Both the position numbers and the translations under genes were made by a program. The notes under the pieces were generated by a model, which made no database searches, had not been told where the DNA came from, and was given only the letters and a program-made list of their open reading frames with translations. A stretch of DNA of 30,296 nucleotides from Firmicutes bacterium CAG:345 (GTDB taxonomy: Bacteria; Bacillota_I; Bacilli_A; RFN20; CAG-288), in contig FR893363.1 of assembly GCA_000433315.1 (NCBI GenBank), forward strand, positions 1-30,296, read 5' to 3'. Positions 16,317-23,475 of the stretch are shown in pieces; position 1 is the stretch's first letter, and each line of letters starts with the position of its first letter.

Positions 16317-17609
16317 ATGGAGATAAAAAGAGATAAATATTTAGAAATGCTTCAAATAAGACGACATAATGGATTTATAAAAGTTATTACTGGAATTAGA
16401 AGATGTGGCAAATCTTATCTTATGAATGATATTTTTTACGAAAAATTGAGACAAGAGGGCGTAGATGAAAGCCATATAATTAAATTTGCTTTTGATTCTG
16501 CTGAAGATTTATTACTTATTGGTGAAGATTTACAGGATCTTTTTATTAATAAAAAGAAAGTAGATCCTAAAAAATTTATGACGTTTATTTCTCAACGAAT
16601 GATAGATAATGATATGTATTATCTTTTGCTTGATGAAGTTCAAAATCTTGGATGTTTTGAAGCAGTGCTCAATGGTTATTTACGCAAAAAAAATATGGAT
16701 GTGTATGTAACTGGCAGCAACTCAAAATTTTTATCAAGTGATGTATTGACTGAGTTTGCTGGCAGAGGAGATGAAATACATGTTTTACCATTATCTTTTT
16801 CAGAATTTTATGCGAATTATCAGGATGGATTAGATTATGCTTTTGACGATTATATGATTTATGGTGGGTTACCTGCAGTTGCGTTGATGAAAACTTCTGA
16901 ACAAAAGTCGAGTTATCTTAAAACACAATTACAAAATGTTTATCTTAAAGATCTTGTTGAACGCAATAATCTTAATTCAGATGAAAATATTGGTGAATTA
17001 CTGGATATTATCGCGTCTGGTATTTCTTCATTGACTAATCCAACAAAACTTGCCAATACTTTTAAAAGTATTAAAAATACTTCTTTAAGTGCACTTACTA
17101 TTGATCGTTATATTACTTACATGCAACAGGCATTTATTCTCTCAAAAGTAAATAAATATGATGTAAAAGGCAAAAAATATATAAACACACCTTATAAGAT
17201 ATATTTTGAAGATGTTGGCTTATGTAATGCAAGACTTGATTTTAGACAGATAGAAGAAACTCATTTAATGGAAAACATAATTTATAATGAGCTACGTTAT
17301 CGCGTGTATAATGTTGATGTTGGTTTTGTAGAAACAAGAGAAAATATCGACGGCACTTTAAAAAGAAAGCAACTTGAAATTGATTTTGTCGCTAACCAAG
17401 GCAATAAGCGTTATTATATTCAATCAGCTTATGATATTCCAAATGAAGAAAAGATGAAACAAGAAACAAAATCACTCGATAATATCGATGATTCATTCAA
17501 AAAAATTATAGTAGTAAGGAATAGTATAAAACCACGTCGCAATGAAAAAGGCTATTTGATTGTTGGACTAAAAGAATTTTTATTAGACCCTAATAGCCTT
17601 GAATTATAA
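16317..17609 (+). CDS. AAA_14/DUF4143 family ATPase
   Basis: The ATG at 16317 is preceded by GAGGTG with 6-nt spacing; an in-frame GTG at 16308 is part of that site. The 430-residue protein has an N-terminal P-loop ATPase domain with Walker A GIRRCGKS (26-33), Walker B YLLLDEVQ and sensor-like VTGSNS, then GRGDEIHVLPLSFSEF, a family hallmark. The DUF4143 region contains a winged-helix-like middle and a C-terminal segment resembling the PD-(D/E)xK fold (EIDFVANQGNKRYYIQ), where the last catalytic Lys position appears not to be Lys. This family is common, patchily distributed and of poorly known function; suggested roles include DNA or mobile-element transactions. Its cassette-like placement between direct repeats supports acquisition as a unit. 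Confidence 0.92.
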   Translation: MEIKRDKYLEMLQIRRHNGFIKVITGIRRCGKSYLMNDIFYEKLRQEGVDESHIIKFAFDSAEDLLLIGEDLQDLFINKKKVDPKKFMTFISQRMIDNDMYYLLLDEVQNLGCFEAVLNGYLRKKNMDVYVTGSNSKFLSSDVLTEFAGRGDEIHVLPLSFSEFYANYQDGLDYAFDDYMIYGGLPAVALMKTSEQKSSYLKTQLQNVYLKDLVERNNLNSDENIGELLDIIASGISSLTNPTKLANTFKSIKNTSLSALTIDRYITYMQQAFILSKVNKYDVKGKKYINTPYKIYFEDVGLCNARLDFRQIEETHLMENIIYNELRYRVYNVDVGFVETRENIDGTLKRKQLEIDFVANQGNKRYYIQSAYDIPNEEKMKQETKSLDNIDDSFKKIIVVRNSIKPRRNEKGYLIVGLKEFLLDPNSLEL

Positions 17610-17731
17610 TTTCTAATTATTTTGATGGTTTTTAGAAAAATTATAAATATATTGATTAGTAGTGTTTTATTAGCCAGAAAAATAATCTAAAATGTCAATA
17701 GAATTTTAATTTTGCAACTAGTGAAAAAATT

Positions 17732-17758
17732 AAGATAATAGAAGAATAGTTTTTAAAT
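17732..17758 (+). repeat. 27-bp direct repeat, copy 2
   Basis: This is an exact copy of 16074-16100. Read in the same frame, with a few preceding codons, it would encode SEKIKIIEE-stop, compared with RGKIKIIEE-stop at the end of the oxidoreductase gene. It is therefore a detached piece of that gene's 3' end or of a paralogue's. Confidence 0.9.
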
Positions 17759-17759
17759 G

Positions 17760-17768
17760 TGATAGAAT
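17760..17768 (+). promoter_or_regulatory. Extended -10-like element giving a possibly leaderless start
   Basis: TGATAGAAT fits the extended -10 form TGnTAnAAT. It lies so close to the GTG at 17775 that the expected transcription start coincides with the start codon. It sits directly after repeat copy 2. Confidence 0.35.
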
Positions 17769-17774
17769 CTAGCT

Positions 17775-18365
17775 GTGAAAAAAATAAAAAAATATCTTTT
17801 AACAATTCCAAATATTATTTATCCTTATGTATTTTCAATAACTTCAATCGTTTTGTTGATATATTTTTTAGTATTGCTTAATTTTCCAAGTGATGACAAT
17901 GATGTGGTTATTGGTAATATTTTAGAAATTGGATTGATAGTATTATCAGCTTTTCTAATTATTTATACATTGCTTTGTTTAGTATTTGCGATTGTTATTG
18001 CTGTATTTTCGACAAATAATAAGATTACATATTTTGAAGCGTGCAATATGAATATCTTGACTAAATGTCTTCAAATTCCTTCGTATATTGCTAATTTTAT
18101 CGTTGCTTTGGTTGGAGTTTTGATGAGCATTTGGGGATTAGGTTTAATTTTTTATGCTGTCATTGTTGATTTTTTAACAATTGTTCTAAGCGGAATTGCT
18201 TCAATTGGATGTACTTATTCATTGAAAAAGAATGGCATTATCACTAAAAAGATGGCAATAATATGTGGAATCGGAAGTTTTATCTATGTTTTTGATATAA
18301 TTGTTTCAATATATTATCTAATAGAAAAAGCGAATTATAAATTAAAAAAAGGAGTTAATATATGA
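17775..18365 (+). CDS. Small integral membrane protein, unknown function
   Basis: The 196-residue protein starts with basic MKKIKKYL and has about five hydrophobic segments (roughly residues 15-38, 48-78, 92-120, 122-145 and 155-180). The start is a GTG with no Shine-Dalgarno sequence; no better start exists before the first membrane helix. The gene overlaps the nucleosidase gene by 4 bp (ATGA), so the pair is co-translated. No family was recognised. The preceding direct repeat suggests its original upstream region may have been replaced. Confidence 0.7.
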   Translation: MKKIKKYLLTIPNIIYPYVFSITSIVLLIYFLVLLNFPSDDNDVVIGNILEIGLIVLSAFLIIYTLLCLVFAIVIAVFSTNNKITYFEACNMNILTKCLQIPSYIANFIVALVGVLMSIWGLGLIFYAVIVDFLTIVLSGIASIGCTYSLKKNGIITKKMAIICGIGSFIYVFDIIVSIYYLIEKANYKLKKGVNI

Positions 18366-19042
18366 TAGGTATCATCGGCGCAATGGATGTTGAAGTTGAA
18401 TTGTTAGTCAGTAAACTTCAAAATAAAAAAGAAAAGAAGATTGCTAATTATAATTTTTATAGTGGCACTATAGAAAATAAAGAAGTGGTTGTTATAAAAA
18501 GTGGAATTGGAAAAGTAGCTTCTTCAGTTGGCGCTGGTTTAATGATAGAAGAATATCATCCTGATTTTATTATAAATACTGGTATTGCTGGTGGAATAAA
18601 TGGACTTCATACAGCTGATATTTTAATTGCTGATTCTTTAAGATATTCAGATGTCGATGCAGTGAATTTTGGATATAAACTTGGTCAAGTTCCAGGAATG
18701 CCACTAGATTATTTAACAGATGTTAAGATAAAAGAAAAAATTCAACAAATATTAAAAGATAATAATATTAGTTTTAAAAATGGAAAAATATATACCGCTG
18801 ATACTTTTGTAACAGATTTAAAACAAATTAATATTGAATTAGAAAATGTCTGCGCTTGTGAGATGGAAGGCACTTCAATTGCACAAGCTTGTTATCTTCT
18901 CGATACTAAGTTTGTTTCTATTCGCTTTATTTCGGATATTGTTGGAACTGAAGAACAAGTAAAAGATTATGGAACATTTGAAAAACTAATGGCTAATAAA
19001 AGTGCAAATATTTGCTTTGATATAGTATCGAAAATAAAGTAG
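18362..19042 (+). CDS. mtnN: 5'-methylthioadenosine/S-adenosylhomocysteine nucleosidase
   Basis: The 226-residue protein cleaves MTA, SAH and 5'-deoxyadenosine to adenine and the thioribose or ribose derivative, recycling by-products of S-adenosylmethionine use. The N-terminus IGIIGAMDVEVELL carries the proton-relay Glu, TGIAGG lies at the phosphorylase-like core, CEMEG carries the Met and Glu that bind the ribose, and the catalytic Asp is in RFISD. Length is normal for the family. GGAG precedes the ATG, which overlaps the stop of the membrane protein gene. Assignment is firm. Confidence 0.95.
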   Translation: MIGIIGAMDVEVELLVSKLQNKKEKKIANYNFYSGTIENKEVVVIKSGIGKVASSVGAGLMIEEYHPDFIINTGIAGGINGLHTADILIADSLRYSDVDAVNFGYKLGQVPGMPLDYLTDVKIKEKIQQILKDNNISFKNGKIYTADTFVTDLKQINIELENVCACEMEGTSIAQACYLLDTKFVSIRFISDIVGTEEQVKDYGTFEKLMANKSANICFDIVSKIK

Positions 19043-19175
19043 CAACTTTTAAAAATTAATTTAAGTTTTTTTATAAAAATAAAAATATCAGCAATCTCGT
19101 TTCTTACTCTTTAGTATTTGATTTAAAAAAGAAAATTTTTACTTATATTTAATGTAGATTTTTAAAAATTAGAAG

Positions 19176-19184
19176 TGATAGAAT
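19176..19184 (+). promoter_or_regulatory. Extended -10-like promoter of the MATE gene
   Basis: TGATAGAAT here is the same nine-base element found upstream of the membrane protein gene at 17760 and would give a leader of about 30 nt before the ATG at 19221. No clear -35 is seen. The preceding gap since 19042 is AT-rich with no gene. Confidence 0.35.
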
Positions 19185-19220
19185 TATAGGCGCATTGATT
19201 GATATTGCTAAGAATAATAT

Positions 19221-20582
19221 ATGGAAAAAAGTCTTGAAGAATCAGAATTTCTTGGAAAAGAAAAAATAAGTAAAATTTTGTTAAAACTAGCACCACCGGT
19301 TATGCTAGCGCAGTTGATATCAGCTTTATACAATATTGTTGATAGCCTTTTTGTTGGAAGATTATCTAATGATGCTCTGACAGCTTTAGGTGTTATCTAT
19401 CCTTTGCAGTGGGTTATTATGGCTTTATCGGTGGGAACTGGTGTTGGTGTCAACGCCTATATGGATCATAAATTTGCTCAGGGAAAAACTGAAGAAGCTA
19501 ATAAAGCAGCCGGGGTAGGTATTATTCTTGAAATTTTGGAATGGGCTTTATTTTCTTTGCTCATTGTTTTAGTTATAAAACCCTTTGTCAATTTTACAAT
19601 TAATACAGAGCAGGCGATTGGTGATGCGATAATCTATGGTTATATTGTCTGTTGTGGTTCTATCTTTCAATTCCTGGATGGAACATTTAGTAAAGTCCAT
19701 CAGTCTAAAGGAAATATGATTGTTCCGATGATTGCTCAACTTACTGGTGCAATTATTAATATTATTTTGGATCCTATTTTGATTTTTGGCTTAGGACCAA
19801 TTCCTAAACTTGGAGTAGCCGGTGCTGGATTTGCAACAGTTATCGGTCAATTTGTCACTTGTTTAATCACAGGTGTTAAAGGCTTTAGAAAACCACCTGC
19901 TTTAAAAGAGTTTCATCATTATGCTAAAAGAATTTTTCATTATGGATATTCATATATAGTTTCGCAAGCTTTGGCTTCGGTATATATTATTGTTTTAAAT
20001 TTTATATTGGGTGGCTTTTCCGATGCTGGAGTAACAGTACTTGGTCTTTATTACAAGATGCAGAGTTTCTTTTTTATTCCGATTGGTGGTCTTCAGACTT
20101 GTGTTGTGCCAATTATCAGCTATAATCATGCGATAAATAATTCTTTAAGAATTAAAAAGACCATGAATTATTCGTATTTAATAGCTATTTTATTTATGGT
20201 TATCGGTGTTTTCTGCTTTTTGGTCATTCCCGATAAATGTATACTTTTATTCAGTAAGGATGCTGAAGTTATGAAAGTTGGTGTGGTGGCATTTAGAATA
20301 ATTGGTTGTAGTTTCTTTTCCGCTGTTTTTTCACTTATGACACCGGTTTTTTTCCAATCTATCGGTGAAGGGAAAAAAGGGTTATTGATTTCTTTGACCA
20401 GACAAATATTTTGCTTAATTCCTATTTTTTATCTATTTTCTTTAATAGGTCTTGATTATACATGGATTGCTTTTCCAATATCAGAAACTGTAGCAGGTAT
20501 TGTTGGTATAATTTTATATCATAATATTTTGAAAAAATGGGGAGTTTCAGCTTTTACAAAAAAGGAAGAGAAAAATGATTGA
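19221..20582 (+). CDS. MATE-family multidrug efflux transporter
   Basis: The 453-residue protein has the expected 12 membrane segments and MATE hallmarks: LGKEKISKILLKLAPP near the N-terminus, ALYNIVDSLFVGRL in helix 1, GVGVNAYM in helix 2 and the internal two-fold repeat. These are Na+- or H+-coupled exporters of cationic drugs and metabolites in the cytoplasmic membrane. The ribosome binding site is weak. Its 3' end overlaps the cupin gene by 8 bp, so they form one unit. The substrate cannot be told from sequence. Confidence 0.94.
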   Translation: MEKSLEESEFLGKEKISKILLKLAPPVMLAQLISALYNIVDSLFVGRLSNDALTALGVIYPLQWVIMALSVGTGVGVNAYMDHKFAQGKTEEANKAAGVGIILEILEWALFSLLIVLVIKPFVNFTINTEQAIGDAIIYGYIVCCGSIFQFLDGTFSKVHQSKGNMIVPMIAQLTGAIINIILDPILIFGLGPIPKLGVAGAGFATVIGQFVTCLITGVKGFRKPPALKEFHHYAKRIFHYGYSYIVSQALASVYIIVLNFILGGFSDAGVTVLGLYYKMQSFFFIPIGGLQTCVVPIISYNHAINNSLRIKKTMNYSYLIAILFMVIGVFCFLVIPDKCILLFSKDAEVMKVGVVAFRIIGCSFFSAVFSLMTPVFFQSIGEGKKGLLISLTRQIFCLIPIFYLFSLIGLDYTWIAFPISETVAGIVGIILYHNILKKWGVSAFTKKEEKND

Positions 20583-20895
20583 TTTTAAAGATATAGAAGA
20601 AACAGTGATAAATAATTTTTATGGTGGAAAAGGTGATATCTATTGCCGAATGTTTAAAGATGAAAATGGAAAAATCTTAGTCTCGAGAGTTCCGGCTAAA
20701 AGCAGTATTGGTCTTCATAAACATGAATATAATTCTGAAATAGTATATGTTATTTCAGGCGAAATTAAATGTATTCTCGATGGAAAAGAAGAAATAGTAA
20801 AAAAGGGACAATGCCATTATTGTCCCAAGGGTCATTCTCATGAAATAATCAACGAAAAAGATGAAGAATGCTGTACTTTTAATGTTGTACTATAA
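20575..20895 (+). CDS. Small single-domain cupin protein
   Basis: The 106-residue protein is one conserved beta-barrel cupin. Motif 1 is present as GLHKHEYNSEIVYVISGE and motif 2 as KGQCHYCPKGHSHEIIN, supplying the His/Glu residues that would hold a metal ion. GGAAGAG precedes the ATG and the gene overlaps the MATE gene, so co-expression is likely. Such cupins can be isomerases, dioxygenases or small-molecule binders. Its extra cysteines (about five) are unusual for so small a protein and might affect metal binding. Specific function is unknown. Confidence 0.88.
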   Translation: MIDFKDIEETVINNFYGGKGDIYCRMFKDENGKILVSRVPAKSSIGLHKHEYNSEIVYVISGEIKCILDGKEEIVKKGQCHYCPKGHSHEIINEKDEECCTFNVVL

Positions 20896-21462
20896 TTAAT
20901 TATCCAAAATTGAAATTCTAATTAACAAGGCATTGATGGTTTCAAAAATTTGATCTAATGTAAGATCGATTTTATCACGCATATAATCCAAAACTAAATG
21001 GAGAATTCCATTGATCATCATGTTGACTTCTGCTTTTTTTATATCAGGATTTTTCGATAAAGCGGTTAATGTTTTATCTTCGATAACTTTTGAATAAATC
21101 ATCTTTTTTAGTTTGTCCATAAATAAAACAGGGTATTTAGCAGTCATTATCAAGCGATATTGTTCTTCGTTATTCTTAAGAAGTTCAAATATCAAATTTA
21201 AATAAGGCATAAATGAGGTGGAATTATCTAAATAGGCTTTATTCAAAGCTTCTTCAATAACATCAAGTACTTCATTTTCCATTTCTTCGATAATGTCATA
21301 AATATCTCTATAGTGTAAATAGAAAGTACTTTTAGAAATATCAGCCCTTTCAATAAGGTCCTTTACTGTTATTTTTTCAACAACTTTATTTTCCTTTAAT
21401 AATTCAGCAAAAGCTTTACGAATATTGTTTTTTGTGCGAATTGAATTTCTATATGTATTCAT
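20896..21462 (-). CDS. TetR/AcrR-family transcriptional repressor
   Basis: The start chosen is the ATG at 21462, preceded by AGGAGA; an earlier in-frame GTG at 21483 has no such site. The 188-residue protein has an N-terminal TetR helix-turn-helix (about residues 8-55) with TVKDLIERADISKSTFYLHY typical of the recognition helix, followed by an all-helical ligand domain. It is divergent from the ABC exporter operon, and palindromes lie over both promoters, so it most likely represses itself and the exporter until a ligand, perhaps an antimicrobial, binds. Its stop abuts the cupin stop convergently. Confidence 0.93.
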   Translation of the reverse strand: MNTYRNSIRTKNNIRKAFAELLKENKVVEKITVKDLIERADISKSTFYLHYRDIYDIIEEMENEVLDVIEEALNKAYLDNSTSFMPYLNLIFELLKNNEEQYRLIMTAKYPVLFMDKLKKMIYSKVIEDKTLTALSKNPDIKKAEVNMMINGILHLVLDYMRDKIDLTLDQIFETINALLIRISILDN

Positions 21463-21489
21463 TTTTCTCCTTAAATGTACCAATTCTGT

Positions 21490-21518
21490 ACTTTAGTCCA
21501 ATATTGAACTAAAGTCAA
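21490..21518 (-). promoter_or_regulatory. Promoter of the tetR gene
   Basis: On the minus strand TTGACT (21518-21513) and TAAAGT (21495-21490) are 17 bp apart, giving a leader of about 21 nt that contains the AGGAGA site. The operator at 21491-21514 fills the spacer. Confidence 0.6.
21491..21514. promoter_or_regulatory. TetR operator 1 (24-bp palindrome)
   Basis: The left arm CTTTAGTCCAAT and right arm ATTGAACTAAAG are reverse complements with one mismatch. The site lies between the -35 and -10 of the tetR promoter, the usual place for autorepression. A related half-site (ATTGAACAAAG) lies at 21564-21574. Confidence 0.75.
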
Positions 21519-21564
21519 TAATTAGTATTTTTAACTTGCCAACAATGATAGTATAGTACTTTTA

Positions 21565-21593
21565 TTGAACAAAGTAAACCTGTGTCCAATATT
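21565..21593 (+). promoter_or_regulatory. Promoter of the ABC exporter operon
   Basis: TTGAAC at 21565-21570 and AATATT at 21588-21593 are 17 bp apart. The expected transcript starts near 21600 and carries a GGAGGTG site before the ATG at 21629. The -10 lies inside operator 2. Confidence 0.55.
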
Positions 21594-21597
21594 AGAC
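21584..21597. promoter_or_regulatory. TetR operator 2 (14-bp palindrome)
   Basis: GTCCAAT followed by ATTAGAC is a palindrome with one mismatch. Its core GTCCAATATT is shared with operator 1. It overlaps the presumed -10 of the exporter operon, so binding here would block transcription. Confidence 0.7.
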
Positions 21598-21628
21598 TTA
21601 AGTTTATATTTGTTCTTGGAGGTGAGAA

Positions 21629-22567
21629 ATGAAAGTACTTGAAGTAAATAATCTTACAAAAGACTATGGTTCAGGCCGAGGAGTTTTCGATGTATCATTC
21701 TCAGTTTCTAAAGGAGAGGTTTATGGCTTTTTAGGTCCTAATGGTGCTGGTAAATCAACAACTATTAGGCATATCATGGGTTTTTCTAAGCCAGATAGTG
21801 GTGAAACAAAAATATTTGATAAGAATACCTTTAATAAGTATTATGAGCTATTAAATAAAGTGGGATATATTCCTGGTGAAATCGCTCTTCCTTCGGGATT
21901 AACTGGTTATGAATTTTTGAAAATGATGCAAGATTTGCAACATATTCATAATCAAGCTAGACTTGATGAAATGTTGAATCTATTTAAACTTGAACCAAAT
22001 GTCTTAAATGGTGAGACAAAAAGAATGAGTTTAGGTGTCAAAAGAAAACTTGCTGTTGTAACAGCATTTATGCATGATCCAGAAGTTTTAATTCTTGATG
22101 AACCGACCAGTGGGCTTGATCCAGTCATGCAGGAAGTGTTCATCAAATTTATTGAAAATGAAAAGAAAAGAGGAAAGACAATTCTCTTGTCCAGCCATAT
22201 TTTCTCTGAAGTTGATGCTACTTGCGATCGTATTGGAATCATTAAAGACGGAAAGATTGTCTCTGAATTTGTCGCTAATGATTTAAAGCATTCAGCAATT
22301 AAAACTTATAGATTGACATTTAATAATCTTGAAGACTATCAAAGATTTTTAAATGATAAAGAAAATGTTAGTGTTGTCAATATTTTAAAATCAAATCCAG
22401 AAAAAAAGAGAATATTAGTTTCAACTAATGATAGTGATATCAATAAAGCGATCTCTATTTTCTCCCGTTACGAATTAGATGAATTCTCTAATCGTAAAGA
22501 GACTTTGGAAGATTACTTTATGAAGTTCTATAAAGAAGAAAAAGATTTCAAGAAAGGAGCCTTATAA
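21629..22567 (+). CDS. ABC exporter ATP-binding protein 1
   Basis: The 312-residue protein is an ABC ATPase of the multidrug/bacitracin-type (BcrA-like) class. It has Walker A GPNGAGKST, a divergent signature RMSLGVKRK in place of LSGGQ, Walker B VLILDEPTSGLDP and the switch histidine in LLSSHIF. About 90 C-terminal residues beyond the ATPase core are typical of this class. A strong GGAGGTG site precedes the ATG. Its stop overlaps the next start (TAATG). The second ATPase is a clear paralogue, so the pump is probably driven by a heterodimer of the two. Confidence 0.95.
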   Translation: MKVLEVNNLTKDYGSGRGVFDVSFSVSKGEVYGFLGPNGAGKSTTIRHIMGFSKPDSGETKIFDKNTFNKYYELLNKVGYIPGEIALPSGLTGYEFLKMMQDLQHIHNQARLDEMLNLFKLEPNVLNGETKRMSLGVKRKLAVVTAFMHDPEVLILDEPTSGLDPVMQEVFIKFIENEKKRGKTILLSSHIFSEVDATCDRIGIIKDGKIVSEFVANDLKHSAIKTYRLTFNNLEDYQRFLNDKENVSVVNILKSNPEKKRILVSTNDSDINKAISIFSRYELDEFSNRKETLEDYFMKFYKEEKDFKKGAL

Positions 22568-23475
22568 TGAGTGTTATCGAGTTAAGAAACTTAACAAAAG
22601 ATTATGGTGATCATCGTGGAATTTTTGATTTGACCCTCAATATTGAAAAAGGGGAAATGGTTGGATTTGTCGGAACTAATGGATCAGGTAAAACAACGAC
22701 AATCAGAAGTATTATGGGTTTTATTGAACCATCTTGTGGAACGGTAAAAGTCAATGGACTAGAAGCTTGGGATCATTCAAGTGAATATGTTAAACATGTT
22801 GGTTATGTTCCTGGAGAAATCGCTTTTCCTGATTTAGCTACCGGAACAGAATTCTTAAAAAGTCAAGCTAGCTTTTTAAATATGAAAAGTATGGATTATG
22901 CTAATGAATTGATTGAAAAATTACAATTGGACCCAAGAGCTAATCTAAAAAGAATGAGTAAGGGTATGAAACAAAAAACAGCTTTGGTTGCTGCTTTGAT
23001 GAATAATCCTGACATAATTCTTCTCGATGAACCAACAACTGGACTTGATCCTTTGATGCGTGATGCATTTTTGGAAATAATAAAAAATGAACATCAAAAA
23101 GGAAAGACAATCTTCATGAGTTCTCATATGTTTGAAGAAATGGAAGAAACCTGTGATAGAGTTGCTTTAATCAATGATGGAAGAATCATCGATATTGCCG
23201 ATATGCATCAAATTCATAATAGGCCTGTTCGTGATTTTAAAATTGAATTTAAAAAGCATGATGATTTCTTAAAATTTGAAACACTTCCAATAGTGATATT
23301 GAGAAAGCAAGAACAATATAATCAAGTTACTATCCGCATAGATAAAAAGAAAATGACTTCGTTATTCCGAATATTAACGGAATATGATGTTAAGTTTATC
23401 GCGGAAGTCAAGTACACTTTGGAACGTCATTTTAATGAAATAATTCATTCAAAATTAGAAAAGGAGAATAATTAA
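22567..23475 (+). CDS. ABC exporter ATP-binding protein 2
   Basis: The 302-residue protein is a paralogue of the preceding ATPase; both begin with LTKDYG followed by an RG[VI]FD segment. It has Walker A GTNGSGKTT, signature RMSKGMKQK, Walker B IILLDEPTTGLDP and switch His in FMSSHMF. Both subunits therefore keep the Walker motifs and neither is an obvious inactive partner. The permease gene starts at the base after its stop, so the three genes are translationally coupled. Confidence 0.95.
   Translation: MSVIELRNLTKDYGDHRGIFDLTLNIEKGEMVGFVGTNGSGKTTTIRSIMGFIEPSCGTVKVNGLEAWDHSSEYVKHVGYVPGEIAFPDLATGTEFLKSQASFLNMKSMDYANELIEKLQLDPRANLKRMSKGMKQKTALVAALMNNPDIILLDEPTTGLDPLMRDAFLEIIKNEHQKGKTIFMSSHMFEEMEETCDRVALINDGRIIDIADMHQIHNRPVRDFKIEFKKHDDFLKFETLPIVILRKQEQYNQVTIRIDKKKMTSLFRILTEYDVKFIAEVKYTLERHFNEIIHSKLEKENN

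Noticed and set aside
17610..17638. Inverted repeat TTTCTAA...TTAGAAA after the DUF4143 gene as a terminator
   Set aside because: The stem is only 7 A/T-rich pairs with a 15-nt loop and no T run; in DNA this AT-rich such a match is expected by chance.
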